In this document: positions 24,914-34,770 of the stretch, piece by piece | How positions within the stretch are numbered: the stretch's first letter is position 1 | Layout: every line of letters starts with the position of its first letter | Notes under the pieces: model-generated | What the model was told of the DNA's origin: nothing | The model's database searches: none | What the model saw: the letters and a program-made list of their open reading frames with translations, nothing else | Source: Prevotella sp. P6B1 | Lineage (GTDB): Bacteria > Bacteroidota > Bacteroidia > Bacteroidales > Bacteroidaceae | Assembly: GCF_000702825.1 (NCBI RefSeq) | Contig: NZ_JNKF01000012.1 | Coordinates: 124,001-188,000, forward strand | DNA length: 64,000 bases | Direction of reading: 5' to 3' | Made by a program: the position numbers and the translations under genes

Positions 24914-26070
24914 AGAAAGCTGCCGTTAACATCTGCCGACTACTGCTGGCACTGACATTTATCTTCTCAGGATTTGTCAAAGCCGTTGACCCATTAGGGA
25001 CGCAGTACAAGATTCAGGACTACTTGGTGGCGATTGGATTAGGGCGCATGATGCCCGACTTCACGACACTCGCCACATCAGTACTGTTGGCAGCCACGGA
25101 ATTCTTCTTAGGTATCTGTCTGCTCTTTGCCATCAGGCGCCGAATGGTGTCAAAATTAGTGCTGGCTATCATGGGCGTGATGACACCGCTCACTCTCTGG
25201 TTGGCCTTGAGCAACCCTATCAGCGATTGCGGTTGTTTTGGCGACGCTCTGGTGCTGACCAACTGGCAGACGCTGTGGAAAAACATCATCCTGCTGGGGG
25301 CAGCCATCGTAGTATGGAAATGGCCGTTGGAGCAGGCCCGCCTGATTAGTCAGTCGAACCAGTGGATTGTGATGAACTACTCGCTGGTATTCATCCTGCT
25401 GTTCATATCGGTCAAGAGTCTCTACACCCTACCCCAGTTCGACTTCCGTCCCTATCATATCGGTGCTGATATCCGAGAAGGTTGGAACAAGATGATGGAA
25501 GGTGAGGAATCACCCTATACCGATTTCTTCGTAGAGAGGCTGAAGGATGGTGAGGACATCACCGAACAGATACTGGCAGACAAGGGATATACCTTTCTGC
25601 TGATAGCCCCACACTTGGAACAGGCTGACGACTCACGATTAGACGAGATCAACCAGATGTACGAATACAGTCTGGACTACGGCTATCCGTTCTATTGCCT
25701 GACAGCCAGTGGCGCGAAAGCCATCGACAGCTGGCGCGACCTGACAGGTGCAGAATACCCGTTCTGCCAGACCGATGACATCACGCTGAAAACCATGATA
25801 CGGTCGAACCCAGGTCTCATCCTGCTCAAGGATGGCAAGGTGATACGTAAGTGGAGTCATAACGACCTGCCCACCGAAGAGGCGCTGACCACCAGACTGG
25901 AAGACTGCAAGTTAGGTCAACTGCCTACAGAGACGGTGACCACCAAGATACTCTGGGTACTGACCTGGTTTGTATTGCCACTGGTGCTCCTGACGATAGC
26001 CGACCGCCTCTGGGCTTGGACCAAGTGGGTGAGACGAGAGAAGACAGTGATTAGTGAAGGCCTCGATTAA
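24910..26070 (+). CDS. DoxX/MauE-type membrane protein with thioredoxin-like tail
   Basis: A 386-residue protein. The N-terminal half is a four-helix DoxX/MauE-like membrane domain (LLLALTFIFSGFVKAVDPLG; SDCGCFGDALVLTNWQT with the redox-type CGCFG motif near residue 110). A further membrane helix follows near residue 155, then a soluble domain resembling a thioredoxin fold (GYTFLLIAPHLEQAD, then GLILLKDGKVIRKW), and a last helix near residue 352. Homologues occupy this place before tpiA across Bacteroidales. It may move electrons or disulfides across the membrane; that is inference. The last codons (VISEGLD) are encoded by repeat-like GTGATTAGTGAAGG. Confidence 0.8.
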   Translation: MKKAAVNICRLLLALTFIFSGFVKAVDPLGTQYKIQDYLVAIGLGRMMPDFTTLATSVLLAATEFFLGICLLFAIRRRMVSKLVLAIMGVMTPLTLWLALSNPISDCGCFGDALVLTNWQTLWKNIILLGAAIVVWKWPLEQARLISQSNQWIVMNYSLVFILLFISVKSLYTLPQFDFRPYHIGADIREGWNKMMEGEESPYTDFFVERLKDGEDITEQILADKGYTFLLIAPHLEQADDSRLDEINQMYEYSLDYGYPFYCLTASGAKAIDSWRDLTGAEYPFCQTDDITLKTMIRSNPGLILLKDGKVIRKWSHNDLPTEEALTTRLEDCKLGQLPTETVTTKILWVLTWFVLPLVLLTIADRLWAWTKWVRREKTVISEGLD

Positions 26071-26175
26071 GCGAGAGCAGAGCCAAGCTTGCTTGAGCTA
26101 TGCCGATCGTGAGAGGGCTCGATACAAAGCATCAATAGTGAAGTTTTTATACATATTTAAAATTTTAGTAGAATT
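26071..26175 (+). other. DoxX-tpiA spacer with short palindromes
   Basis: A 105-base spacer. It contains the palindromes CAAGCTTG and CGATCG in a GC-richer stretch at about 26070-26130, then AT-rich leader up to the tpiA ATG. No clear TAnnTTTG element is visible. The GC-rich part may be a dispersed repeat of the genome, but only one copy is seen in this window. Confidence 0.35.
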
Positions 26176-26934
26176 ATGAGAAAGAAAATTGTAGCAGGAA
26201 ACTGGAAGATGAACATGAATCTCCAGGACGGTATTGCTCTTGCAAAGGAGCTGAATGAGACTCTGAAGGCTGAGAAGCCCAACTGTGGTGTAGTGATCTG
26301 CACACCATTCATCCACCTCGCTTCTATCGCACAGTTCCTCGATCAGGACATCATCGGTCTGGGTGCTGAGAACTGCGCTGACAAGGAGAAGGGTGCTTTC
26401 ACTGGTGAGGTTTCTGCCGAGATGGTAAAGAGCACTGGTGCTCAGTACGTCATCCTGGGTCACTCAGAGCGTCGTGAGTACTACAAGGAGACTCCCGAGA
26501 TCCTGAAGGAGAAGGTGCTGCTCGCTCAGAAGAACGATCTGAAGGTTATCTTCTGTATCGGTGAGAGTCTGGAGGAGCGTGAGGCTGGCAAGCAGAACGA
26601 GGTTGTTAAGGCCGAGCTCGAGGGTTCTGTATTCAACCTCGCTGAGGAGGACTTCCGCAAGATCGTTATCGCCTACGAGCCAATCTGGGCTATCGGTACT
26701 GGTAAGACCGCTACCGCTGAGCAGGCTGAGGAGATCCACGCTTATATCCGTTCTATCATCGCTGAGAAGTATGGTCAGGCTGTAGCCGACGACACCACTA
26801 TCCTCTATGGTGGTTCTTGCAAGGCCAGCAACGCTCCTGAGCTGTTTGCTAAGCCCGACATCGATGGTGGTCTGATTGGTGGTGCTTCACTGAAGGCTGC
26901 TGACTTCAAGGGTATTATCGACGCATTCAAGTAA
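26176..26934 (+). CDS. tpiA: Triose-phosphate isomerase
   Basis: Interconverts dihydroxyacetone phosphate and glyceraldehyde 3-phosphate in glycolysis. It has 252 residues with all catalytic parts: the GNWKMN lysine block at residues 8-13, the electrophile histidine in VILGHSERR near residue 97, the glutamate loop [16 protein letters not shown] near residue 168, and [11 protein letters not shown] plus [10 protein letters not shown] for phosphate binding. Codon use is strongly biased to GCT, GGT, AAG and CTG, unlike its neighbours and typical of a highly expressed gene. Confidence 0.98.
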   Translation: MRKKIVAGNWKMNMNLQDGIALAKELNETLKAEKPNCGVVICTPFIHLASIAQFLDQDIIGLGAENCADKEKGAFTGEVSAEMVKSTGAQYVILGHSERREYYKETPEILKEKVLLAQKNDLKVIFCIGESLEEREAGKQNEVVKAELEGSVFNLAEEDFRKIVIAYEPIWAIGTGKTATAEQAEEIHAYIRSIIAEKYGQAVADDTTILYGGSCKASNAPELFAKPDIDGGLIGGASLKAADFKGIIDAFK

Positions 26935-26938
26935 GAAA

Positions 26939-27553
26939 GTGAAACGATTTATCATCATAATGACGCTCTGCATCGGCTACTCAATGGTGGCCGATGCTCA
27001 GTCGTCATTTACGCAGAGATTGCAACAGAGTAAAGGTGGCGAGGGAAAAATCACCGTCACTCAGGACAAGGCTATCGACGAACTGGTGAACGGTCCGGCC
27101 GTTGTACCAGCCAAGCCCAAGACCAATACCACTCAGCTTAAACAGACTGAAAAGAAAGAAAAAGATAACAATACTGCTACAAATCAAGAAAAAAAGACTG
27201 AGCCCAAGGTCGTCGTTGTAGAGCAGCATGACTCTACCGAGATTGACACCACCCCCGAGGAACTTCAGAAGAAGGTCATGAAAGGTTATAAGGTGGCAGG
27301 ATACCGTGTACAGGTGTTTGCCGGAGGCAACACACGTAACGACCGCCTGAAGGCAGAACGGACAGGCAGTGAGATCAAGGCTTTGTTCCCTGGCGTGCCC
27401 GTCTATGTACATTTCTATACCCCACGATGGATTTGCCGCATGGGTAACTACCGCACCTACGAGGAAGCTCACGAGGTGCTGGAGCGCGTCAAGAACAATG
27501 GCTACAAGTCGGCTATCATCGTCAAAGGGAAAATCACCGTACAATATCAATGA
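26939..27553 (+). CDS. Exported SPOR-domain protein
   Basis: A 204-residue exported protein with a GTG start at 26939 ([20 protein letters not shown] leader). A low-complexity linker rich in Lys, Thr and Asn spans residues 55-90. The C-terminal SPOR domain begins near residue 118 ([16 protein letters not shown]) and runs through [30 protein letters not shown] domains bind denuded peptidoglycan at division sites. It sits between tpiA and folE, overlapping the folE start (ATGA). Confidence 0.86.
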   Translation: MKRFIIIMTLCIGYSMVADAQSSFTQRLQQSKGGEGKITVTQDKAIDELVNGPAVVPAKPKTNTTQLKQTEKKEKDNNTATNQEKKTEPKVVVVEQHDSTEIDTTPEELQKKVMKGYKVAGYRVQVFAGGNTRNDRLKAERTGSEIKALFPGVPVYVHFYTPRWICRMGNYRTYEEAHEVLERVKNNGYKSAIIVKGKITVQYQ

Positions 27554-28155
27554 AGATAGAGATTAAGGAATACGACAACGAGAGATATCGCGAGGGACTC
27601 GAAGATTTAGCGGGTCACTACAAAGAGATACTGACGCTACTGGGCGAAGACCCCGAGCGTGAGGGACTGGAGAAGACCCCCATGCGTGTGGCCAAGGCCA
27701 TGCAGGTGCTGACCAAAGGTTACACGATGGATGCCCACAAGATCCTGACGGACGCGCTGTTCAAGGAGGACTACAACCAGATGGTGATTGTGAAGGACAT
27801 CGATTTCTTCTCGCTGTGCGAACACCACATGCTACCCTTCTACGGCAAGGCACATGTGGCTTACATCCCTAACGGCTACATCACTGGTCTGTCGAAGATA
27901 GCCCGCGTAGTGGACATCTTTGCCCATCGCCTGCAGGTACAGGAGCGAATGACACAACAGATCAAGGACTGTATCCAAGATACACTGCACCCCTTAGGTG
28001 TGATGGTGGTGATAGAGGCCAAGCACATGTGCATGCAGATGCGTGGCATTGAGAAACAGAACAGTATTACCACCACCAGCGACTTCAGTGGTGCCTTCAA
28101 TCAAGCTAAGACTCGTCAGGAGTTTATGAACCTCATACACAATAATCAAATCTAA
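27550..28155 (+). CDS. folE: GTP cyclohydrolase I
   Basis: Converts GTP to 7,8-dihydroneopterin triphosphate, the first step of folate or tetrahydrobiopterin synthesis. It has 201 residues. The zinc and active-site blocks are [40 protein letters not shown], and [15 protein letters not shown], carrying the two zinc-binding cysteines and the histidine. The folK gene of the same pathway is in another operon of the window. The ATG overlaps the SPOR-gene stop. Confidence 0.97.
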   Translation: MKIEIKEYDNERYREGLEDLAGHYKEILTLLGEDPEREGLEKTPMRVAKAMQVLTKGYTMDAHKILTDALFKEDYNQMVIVKDIDFFSLCEHHMLPFYGKAHVAYIPNGYITGLSKIARVVDIFAHRLQVQERMTQQIKDCIQDTLHPLGVMVVIEAKHMCMQMRGIEKQNSITTTSDFSGAFNQAKTRQEFMNLIHNNQI

Positions 28156-28165
28156 AACTAACAGT

Positions 28166-28747
28166 ATGTATCAAGTTGACAACAACACCAATTACAGAAC
28201 CAACCAGTCGTTTACACAGGAGTTCACCCGCAGCTGTCTGGGCCGCATACTTATTCTCGGCGTAATCACACTGGTAGGTATGCTGGTAGCCTACTTCACT
28301 GCTCCCAAGGAGAGTGACATGACCGAAGAGATGACCGATAACATGATGCAGTGTCTCGAGGTGAACAATGGCATCAAAGGTGACGTAGTTGATGACTATG
28401 TAAACAACTTGGCATTTATCTTTACCACTGCCGATACCACTGCCATTTCCAAAGACATCCTGGAGACCTATCACAAATACAACCGTCTGGAGTCGTATCG
28501 ACACACATTCTACTCTACCTCTTACATCCACAACAACATGCACCCTGAAGGTACCCGTGTAGGCATTGGCATCTTCGGTATCATCATCCCAACAGTGCTG
28601 TACGAAGACATCCTGCTGGAAGTAGGTCCTGTACACAAAGGCTACGAGCAGAAACTGAATCAGGAGGTGATTGCGCCACAGGAAGAAGACCTGGGTGTGA
28701 ATCCGAACATCACGGAGTTCCACTACAAAGGTGACCAAGAGAACTAA
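28166..28747 (+). CDS. Hypothetical single-pass membrane protein
   Basis: A 193-residue protein I do not recognise. Residues 1-27 are polar and Asn/Thr-rich, one membrane helix follows at about residues 28-46 (RILILGVITLVGMLVAYF), and then a soluble domain with acidic helices (DMTEEMTDNMMQCLEV) and an aromatic-rich core (YRHTFYSTSYIHNNM). A second hydrophobic patch (GIGIFGIIIPTVLY) near residue 130 may be buried or membrane-associated. It starts ten bases after folE and is likely the last gene of that operon. Confidence 0.75.
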   Translation: MYQVDNNTNYRTNQSFTQEFTRSCLGRILILGVITLVGMLVAYFTAPKESDMTEEMTDNMMQCLEVNNGIKGDVVDDYVNNLAFIFTTADTTAISKDILETYHKYNRLESYRHTFYSTSYIHNNMHPEGTRVGIGIFGIIIPTVLYEDILLEVGPVHKGYEQKLNQEVIAPQEEDLGVNPNITEFHYKGDQEN

Positions 28748-28777
28748 GAAGCGAACTAATTAGTATCAATTATTTAT

Positions 28778-30397
28778 ATGAAAACCAAGCTTTTACTAAG
28801 CATCACCCTGATGCTTTGCATGACCGTGACCGTACAGGCACAGTCTCAAACCGAGAACATGATTGAGAATCCCATGTTATGGGCAGATGTACCCGACCCC
28901 GACGTGATCCGCGTGGGCGACACCTTCTATATGGTGTCTACCACCATGCACCTGATGCCTGGCGCGCCTATCATGCAGTCGAAAGACCTGAAGAACTGGG
29001 AGACCATCGGCTACATCTTCGACAAGCTGACCGATTCGCCTAAGTACGACCTGTCGGCCACGGCAGGCACCGTGTATGGCCGCGGTCAGTGGGCCACCTC
29101 ACTGAAATATCACAAGGGGAAATTCTACGCCCTCTTTGCCCCTAACGAGGCTGGTGCCATGGGCGACACCTATATCTGCTCGGCCGACCAGGCAGCAGGC
29201 CCCTGGAAGATCGTGTCGCGCATGCGCCACTTCCACGACTGTTCGCTGTTCTTCGATGACGACGACCGCGTGTATGTGATCTACGGCACTGGCGAGATGA
29301 TGGAGCTGAAGCCCGACCTGAGCGATGTCATCGAAGGAACACATCGCCAGATCTTCCAGCGTGAGGCTGATGAGACCGGTCTGCTGGAAGGCTCACGTAT
29401 GATCAAACATAACGGCAGATACTATCTGCTGATGATCTCGCACGTGTATGCCCCCGGCCGTCATCGCCGTGAGGTGTGCTACCGTGCCGACAACATACAA
29501 GGACCTTACGAGAAGCACACCATCCTGCAGTCGGAGTTCGGCGGCTTCTCCTACGAGGCGCAGGGCACCATCGTCGATACCGAGGATGGCGACTGGTACG
29601 GCATCATCTTCCAGGACCGTGCCGGTGTGGGCCGTGTGCTCACCGTGATGCCCTGCCGCTGGATTGACGGCTGGCCCATGCTGGGCGACGAGGAAGGTAA
29701 GGTGCCTGCCCGCGTGCGTCCGCTGAAGAGTGGACAGCCAGAGACATCTATCGTAAAGGCAGATGACTTTGGTAGCGAGAAGTTAGGACTTCACTGGCAG
29801 TGGAACCACAACCCTGTTGACAAGGCTTGGAGCCTTACAGAGCGTCCAGGCTATCTTCGACTCAAGACAAGTCGCGTAGTACCTAACCTCTATCTGGCAC
29901 CCAACACCCTCACCCAGCGTATGGAAGGTCCTGGCTGTCATGGTCACATCATGATGGATCTCTCGAAGATGAAAGATGGCGACTGCGCAGGATTGGCTGC
30001 ATTCAACAGCGACTCAGGTGTGCTGACCGTCAAGAAGAAGGGCAAGAAGCTTTTCCTCGAAATGAGCGAGCAGAAGGTATCGCTAAGCGACCGTGACAAG
30101 AAGGTTGAGAAAGTAGAAGAGAAGGTTATAGAGAGCATAGAGCTAAAACAGAATAAAATATGGTTGGGCATTGATGCCAACTTTATTCCACGCACTGATA
30201 TCGCCGTATTTGACTACAGTCTGGATGGTATACTCTGGCATAAGATTGGCAGCGACTACCGCATGAGCTTTGACTGGCGTCGCTTCTTCATGGGACAGAA
30301 GTTCGGTATCTTTAACTACGCCACAAAGAAGGTTGGCGGATATGTAGATATTGATGAGTTTGAATACTACAAAGTTTATACAACAAACGATAAATAA
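28778..30397 (+). CDS. GH43-family beta-xylosidase/arabinofuranosidase
   Basis: A 539-residue exported hydrolase. The signal peptide ends near residue 22 (TVTVQAQ). The five-bladed propeller opens with WADVPDPDVIRVGDTFYMVSTT, whose DPDVIR aspartate is the catalytic base of GH43. EGSRMIKHNGRYYLL and SYEAQGTIVDTEDGDWYGI are further family blocks. The C-terminal part from about residue 320 is a beta-sandwich of the kind found in GH43 subfamilies (FGSEKLGLHWQWNHNP). It is two bases upstream of the GH31 gene; the pair probably trims xylan or xyloglucan side chains. Confidence 0.91.
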   Translation: MKTKLLLSITLMLCMTVTVQAQSQTENMIENPMLWADVPDPDVIRVGDTFYMVSTTMHLMPGAPIMQSKDLKNWETIGYIFDKLTDSPKYDLSATAGTVYGRGQWATSLKYHKGKFYALFAPNEAGAMGDTYICSADQAAGPWKIVSRMRHFHDCSLFFDDDDRVYVIYGTGEMMELKPDLSDVIEGTHRQIFQREADETGLLEGSRMIKHNGRYYLLMISHVYAPGRHRREVCYRADNIQGPYEKHTILQSEFGGFSYEAQGTIVDTEDGDWYGIIFQDRAGVGRVLTVMPCRWIDGWPMLGDEEGKVPARVRPLKSGQPETSIVKADDFGSEKLGLHWQWNHNPVDKAWSLTERPGYLRLKTSRVVPNLYLAPNTLTQRMEGPGCHGHIMMDLSKMKDGDCAGLAAFNSDSGVLTVKKKGKKLFLEMSEQKVSLSDRDKKVEKVEEKVIESIELKQNKIWLGIDANFIPRTDIAVFDYSLDGILWHKIGSDYRMSFDWRRFFMGQKFGIFNYATKKVGGYVDIDEFEYYKVYTTNDK

Positions 30398-30399
30398 CT

Positions 30400-32742
30400 A
30401 TGAACAGAAGAATCATTGCTATTCTGGCCCTGATGGCACCCGTCGCCCTGTGGGCACAAGGCGTGAAGATTGAGTTCTTCACCCCTTCGGTGGTGCATGT
30501 CGTCAAGTACCCAGGCCAGACCGTAACACCTGAGAGCAAGGTGATCATCGCCAAGCCTCAGCAGGTAGCCCTCACCCAACGGGGCAACACCACATCGAGT
30601 AGTGAACTGAGCGTGAAACTCGACGCCAAGACCGGTTGCATCACCTTTATGACCGCCAAGGGCAAGGTGCTGCTGCGTGAGAAGTCACACAGCTTCAGTC
30701 CGTTGAACCAGACCTTCACCCTCGACAAGGGCGAGGCCATCTACGGCCTGGGCACCATCCAGAACGGTAAGATGAACCGCCGCGGTGAGCACAAACGCAT
30801 GGAACAGTCGAACCTCGAGGACTTCCAGAATGTGATCCAGAGCATCAAGGGCTGGGGCCTCTACTGGGACAACTACGCCCCCACACAGTTTGACGACGAT
30901 GCCAACGGCATGTCGCTCACCTCGGAGGCGGGCGAGGCCATCGACTACTACTTTATGTATGGCGGCTCTGCCGATGGCGTCATTGCCCAGATGCGCTACC
31001 TGAGTGGCGACGTGCCCATGTTCCCCCTGTGGACCTATGGCTTCTGGCAGTCGAAAGAGCGCTATAAGAGCGCTGCCGAAACCGAGCATATCGTGGACCA
31101 GCACCGTGCCCTACAGGTGCCCCTCGACGGTATCATCCAGGACTGGCAGTACTGGGGTTCCAACTACCTGTGGAACGCCATGGACTTCCTGTCGGAGGAC
31201 TTCAGCAATGGTCCGCAGATGATTCAGAACGTGCACCGTAAACACGCCCATTTCATGATCAGCATCTGGGCAAGTTTCGGTCCGCAGACCCAGCAGTTCC
31301 GCGAGCTCAACGAGAAGGGACTGCTGCTGCCCATCGAGACCTGGCCACAGAGCGGTATCTCACACGTATGGCCGCCCATCATGGAATATCCCTCTGGCGT
31401 AAAAGTGTACGACGCCTTCAGTCCTGTGGCACGCGCCATCTACTGGAAATACCTGAAGAAGCTCTACGACTATGGCACCGATGCTTGGTGGATGGACTCT
31501 ACCGACCCCGACTTCTTCAATCCCCGTGAGAGCGACTACCAGCACCCTGTGACCGGCGGCACCTGGCGCTCACTGCGCAATGCCTTCCCCCTGGAGACCG
31601 TGCGGGGCATCTACCAGTCGCAGCGCAAGGACGACCGTGGCAAGCGTGTGTTCATCATGACCCGCTCGGCCTTTGCCGGTCAGCAGCACTATGGCGCCAA
31701 CATGTGGAGCGGCGACGTGGCCTCATCATGGGATATGCTGCGCAAGCAGATCCCTGCCGGTCTGAGCTTCTCGCTCACCGGCAACCCCAACTTCAACACC
31801 GACATCGGTGGTTTCTTCTGTGGCTCCTATAACACCAAGGGCGCAGGCTCAGCCCCTCGCAACCCGCAGTTCCAGGAGCTCTATGTGCGCTGGATGCAGT
31901 ATGGCTTGTTCTGTCCTGTGTTCCGCAGTCATGGTGCCGACGCACCCCGTGAGATCTGGCAGTTCGGCCAAAAGGGCGAGCCCGTATACGACGCCATCGA
32001 GAAGATGATCCGCCTGCGCTACCGCCTCCTACCTTATATATATAGTATCGCCGGACAGGTGACCGCCAACAACGAGAGCTACCTGCGCCCGCTGTTCAGC
32101 GACTTTGCTGCCGACAAGCAGGTGTGGGACATGACCGATGAGTTTATGTTCGGCCGTAGCATCCTGGCAGCCCCCATCGTCGAGGCGCAGTACACCCAGG
32201 AGAAGATCATCAAGGAAGATGCCATGACCGGCTGGGATAAGAAAAATGTCAGCGGCGACCAGGAAGAGACAAGCGGTATCAACTGGCACGCCACGAAGAC
32301 CGCCACAAAATACCTGCCCAAGGGTGCTACCTGGTATGATTTCTGGACAGGCAGGCAGTACAAGGGCGGACAGCATGTCACCCTCACCACCCGTTTCGAC
32401 CAGGTACCCATGTTCGTACGTGCCGGCAGCATCGTGCCCCTGGGCCCGGAGATGCAGTATGTAGGTGAGAAGTCATGGGACAACCTCGAGATCCGCCTCT
32501 ACCCCGGCGCCGACGGCACGTTCAGTCTCTATGAGGATGAAGGCGACAACTACAACTACGAGCAGGGCTACTACTCGAATATCATCTTCACCTGGACAGA
32601 GCGCACACGCACCCTCCACATCAGCGCCCGCCAAGGCGGCTACAAGGGCATGCTGCTCAACCGTCAGTTCCACATCGTGCTGCCCGATGGCACTGCAAAG
32701 ACCATCGACTACAACGGCAACCAAGTAACAGTGAAACTTTAA
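30400..32742 (+). CDS. GH31-family glycoside hydrolase (alpha-xylosidase/glucosidase)
   Basis: A 780-residue exported enzyme; the leader MNRRIIAILALMAPVALWAQ ends near residue 20. The catalytic barrel carries WMDSTDPDFFN with the nucleophile aspartate near residue 366 and MWSGDVASSWDMLRKQI with the acid/base aspartate. FPLWTYGFWQSKERY and GLSFSLTGNPNFNTDIGGFF are GH31 hallmarks. A distal beta-sandwich with YPGADGTFSLYEDEGDNYNYE closes the protein. Pairing with GH43 fits alpha-xylosidase activity on xyloglucan, but alpha-glucosidase is also possible. Confidence 0.94.
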   Translation: MNRRIIAILALMAPVALWAQGVKIEFFTPSVVHVVKYPGQTVTPESKVIIAKPQQVALTQRGNTTSSSELSVKLDAKTGCITFMTAKGKVLLREKSHSFSPLNQTFTLDKGEAIYGLGTIQNGKMNRRGEHKRMEQSNLEDFQNVIQSIKGWGLYWDNYAPTQFDDDANGMSLTSEAGEAIDYYFMYGGSADGVIAQMRYLSGDVPMFPLWTYGFWQSKERYKSAAETEHIVDQHRALQVPLDGIIQDWQYWGSNYLWNAMDFLSEDFSNGPQMIQNVHRKHAHFMISIWASFGPQTQQFRELNEKGLLLPIETWPQSGISHVWPPIMEYPSGVKVYDAFSPVARAIYWKYLKKLYDYGTDAWWMDSTDPDFFNPRESDYQHPVTGGTWRSLRNAFPLETVRGIYQSQRKDDRGKRVFIMTRSAFAGQQHYGANMWSGDVASSWDMLRKQIPAGLSFSLTGNPNFNTDIGGFFCGSYNTKGAGSAPRNPQFQELYVRWMQYGLFCPVFRSHGADAPREIWQFGQKGEPVYDAIEKMIRLRYRLLPYIYSIAGQVTANNESYLRPLFSDFAADKQVWDMTDEFMFGRSILAAPIVEAQYTQEKIIKEDAMTGWDKKNVSGDQEETSGINWHATKTATKYLPKGATWYDFWTGRQYKGGQHVTLTTRFDQVPMFVRAGSIVPLGPEMQYVGEKSWDNLEIRLYPGADGTFSLYEDEGDNYNYEQGYYSNIIFTWTERTRTLHISARQGGYKGMLLNRQFHIVLPDGTAKTIDYNGNQVTVKL

Positions 32743-32751
32743 AGACACAAA

Positions 32752-32779
32752 AAAGAGAGGCTCGATTGAGTCTCTCTTT
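32752..32779. terminator. Bidirectional terminator between GH31 and tRNA-Lys
   Basis: Stem AAAGAGAGGCTC paired with GAGTCTCTCTTT (one G-T pair) around a four-base GATT loop, with A-run before and T-run after. It can end both the rightward GH43-GH31 operon and the leftward tRNA. Confidence 0.85.
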
Positions 32780-32783
32780 TCTG

Positions 32784-32856
32784 TGATCCGTTTGGGGCTC
32801 GAACCCAAGACCCCAACATTAAAAGTGTTGTGCTCTACCGACTGAGCTAACGGATC
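32784..32856 (-). tRNA. tRNA-Lys (UUU)
   Basis: A 73-base tRNA on the minus strand. Acceptor stem GATCCGT/ACGGATC with discriminator A, D-arm TTAGCTCAGTCGGTAGAGCA, anticodon stem CAACA/TGTTG around CTTTTAA with anticodon TTT, and T-arm with GGTTCGAGCCC. CCA is not encoded. A -7 promoter lies 34 bases upstream. Confidence 0.97.
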
Positions 32857-32889
32857 GACCTTAAATCATGCTCCCATTAGAAAGCGGGT

Positions 32890-32898
32890 GCAAAGGTA
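32890..32898 (-). promoter_or_regulatory. -7 element of tRNA-Lys
   Basis: TACCTTTGC on the minus strand, 34 bases upstream of the mature tRNA 5' end. Confidence 0.75.
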
Positions 32899-32923
32899 CT
32901 ATCTTTTTCCGAAACTACCAAAT

Positions 32924-34024
32924 TTATTCAGAAGATTTTTCTTCTAACCCCTCAAATTCCTTATCTTTTGTCACATATTGTTGATAATAAGCAATCAAAA
33001 GTGTGGTCAAAGGCAGTGCAATGATGAGTCCGATAAACCCTAACAAGGCACCCCAAACCGACAACGACAATAACAGGATAGCAGGGTTCAGGCCCATGGC
33101 CTTACCCATCACCTTAGGTGTCACAATCATGTCGCATATCAACTGCACCACAATAAACACCAGCAGGGCCAACGCCAAGATTCCCCAGAAGTTCTGTCCT
33201 GTATCAGCCGACTTCAGCAACGCCAGCAATACCGTTGGTATCAGGGCAAACGTATGCAGATAAGGCACCAGGTCCATGATACCGATCATAATGCCCAGAC
33301 CGATGGCCATGGGGAAGTCGATGATGGTGAAGCCGATGCAGAACAGCACACCCATGATGAGTGCCACCGTTCCCTGACCGCGCACATAATTGTTAAGTGC
33401 CTGTCCGGCATCCTTACCCAGTCCCTGCCAGAAGGGGCGACTCTTCTTTGGGAAGATACGGATCCAGTTCTCAGTCAGATACTCATAATCGAGCAGAATG
33501 AAGAACATATATAATAAGGTGATAAGCGATGCCACAATACCGAGAATCACACTGGCGGTCTGACCCAGTACATTAAACAGTCGGGGCAGCACCGTTTTCA
33601 GACTATCCGTAAACCTGTCGCTCTCAAAGAACTTCTGGATTTCCCTGCTATTCTGATCTATCCAGAGCTGAATGGCACCGGGGATATCCTTGATATGAGC
33701 CTCCTCCTGTATATAGCCGCTCACCAGTCCGCCCAACTTATCAAACTGCTCAATCATTGGTGGGATAATCAGATAGATGATACCACCGAGAACGGCAATC
33801 ACCACAATCAGTGTGATGATGATACTCAGCGTCCTACTCTTCACATGCAACCGATACTGCACGAACTTCACCATCGGATACAGCAGATAGGCAAAGAACC
33901 AGGCAATAAAAAACGGCAGCAATACATTGCTCAGATAGTTGACCAGCCAGAGGATACCCAGCACCAGCAGGCCTGCTCCCACCCAGCGCACCAGTTGGTC
34001 AAGCGTGATTGTCTTTTCTTTCAT
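32924..34024 (-). CDS. AI-2E family transporter (PerM-like permease)
   Basis: A 366-residue inner-membrane protein of the PerM/YdiK/TqsA family (AI-2E transporter domain). Eight hydrophobic segments can be placed, with the characteristic long soluble helix region between helices 3 and 4, and the [33 protein letters not shown] block near residue 250. The ATG at 34024 gives [14 protein letters not shown]; an earlier start at 34087 would lie deep in tdk. Even so, the gene overlaps the tdk 3' end by 26 bases, so the two are co-transcribed. The substrate is unknown. Confidence 0.9.
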   Translation of the reverse strand: MKEKTITLDQLVRWVGAGLLVLGILWLVNYLSNVLLPFFIAWFFAYLLYPMVKFVQYRLHVKSRTLSIIITLIVVIAVLGGIIYLIIPPMIEQFDKLGGLVSGYIQEEAHIKDIPGAIQLWIDQNSREIQKFFESDRFTDSLKTVLPRLFNVLGQTASVILGIVASLITLLYMFFILLDYEYLTENWIRIFPKKSRPFWQGLGKDAGQALNNYVRGQGTVALIMGVLFCIGFTIIDFPMAIGLGIMIGIMDLVPYLHTFALIPTVLLALLKSADTGQNFWGILALALLVFIVVQLICDMIVTPKVMGKAMGLNPAILLLSLSVWGALLGFIGLIIALPLTTLLIAYYQQYVTKDKEFEGLEEKSSE

Positions 34025-34601
34025 TCTCTTCTTTGATTGCTTTCTGATAACATTCCCGGCACAGAGGTTCATACTCCGTAGTCTCACCCAACAATACCCG
34101 CTGTTCGCTCTCCACCTTACGATGACTTACGTAAGCCAGATTGCCACAGTTCACACAGATGGCATGCACCTTCGTCACATCGTCGGCAATAGCGCAAAGC
34201 GCTGGCATAGGTCCGAAAGGCACACCCTTAAAGTCCATATCCAGTCCGGCCACGATGACTCTGACGCCACGGTTTGCCAGTTCGTTGCACACATCAACAA
34301 TCCCCATATCAAAGAATTGCGCCTCATCGATACCTACCACATCGATATCGCTTGCCAGCAACAGGATACTGGCCGATGAGTCAATAGGTGTCGACTGGAT
34401 GTGTTTCTGGTCATGGCTCACCACGTCTTCTTCCGAATACCTCACATCAATGGCCGGCTTGAATATCTCCACACGCTGTCTGGCGAACTGCGCTCTGCGC
34501 ATTCGTCGGATCAGCTCCTCCGTTTTGCCCGAAAACATCGAGCCGCACACAACTTCTATTCTACCAGGTCTGTGTGCCTCACCTATTAAGATATCTGTCA
34601 T
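33999..34601 (-). CDS. tdk: Thymidine kinase
   Basis: Phosphorylates thymidine for dTMP salvage. It is a 200-residue type II kinase. Signatures are the P-loop [18 protein letters not shown] near residue 20, the [10 protein letters not shown] block near residue 93, and two cysteine pairs of the zinc lasso (CVNCG and CRECY). The start ATG 34601 ([13 protein letters not shown]) lies nine bases after the -7 element, which excludes the longer frame from 34640. Confidence 0.96.
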   Translation of the reverse strand: MTDILIGEAHRPGRIEVVCGSMFSGKTEELIRRMRRAQFARQRVEIFKPAIDVRYSEEDVVSHDQKHIQSTPIDSSASILLLASDIDVVGIDEAQFFDMGIVDVCNELANRGVRVIVAGLDMDFKGVPFGPMPALCAIADDVTKVHAICVNCGNLAYVSHRKVESEQRVLLGETTEYEPLCRECYQKAIKEENERKDNHA

Positions 34602-34609
34602 ATTGGCGA

Positions 34610-34617
34610 CAAAGATA
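34610..34617 (-). promoter_or_regulatory. -7 element of the tdk operon
   Basis: TATCTTTG on the minus strand, nine bases ahead of the ATG at 34601. Confidence 0.75.
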
Positions 34618-34753
34618 CGAATAAGCGAGTAAAATACCAAACAAATTTGGAATTTTCGAGCGAAAGTATCTTCGAACTGCGTTCAAATTTACAAATACCT
34701 TTTAAAAATTGCAAAGATTTTGCCTTTTATTTGTCTATTCCGCTATTTTGCCT

Positions 34754-34762
34754 TATATTTGC
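34754..34762 (+). promoter_or_regulatory. -7 element of rsmI
   Basis: TATATTTGC, eight bases ahead of the ATG at 34771. It lies inside the longer frame beginning at 34720 and so fixes the start. Confidence 0.75.
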
Positions 34763-34770
34763 CCCTTGTA

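Noticed and set aside
26071-26130. Possible riboswitch or dispersed repeat ahead of tpiA
   Set aside because: Only two short palindromes are visible; there is no second copy in the window and no recognised riboswitch structure.
30400-32742. GH43-GH31 pair as part of a complete polysaccharide utilisation locus
   Set aside because: No SusC/SusD or regulator is adjacent; the nearest SusCD genes are 4 kb away, behind a tRNA, tdk, rsmI and terminators.
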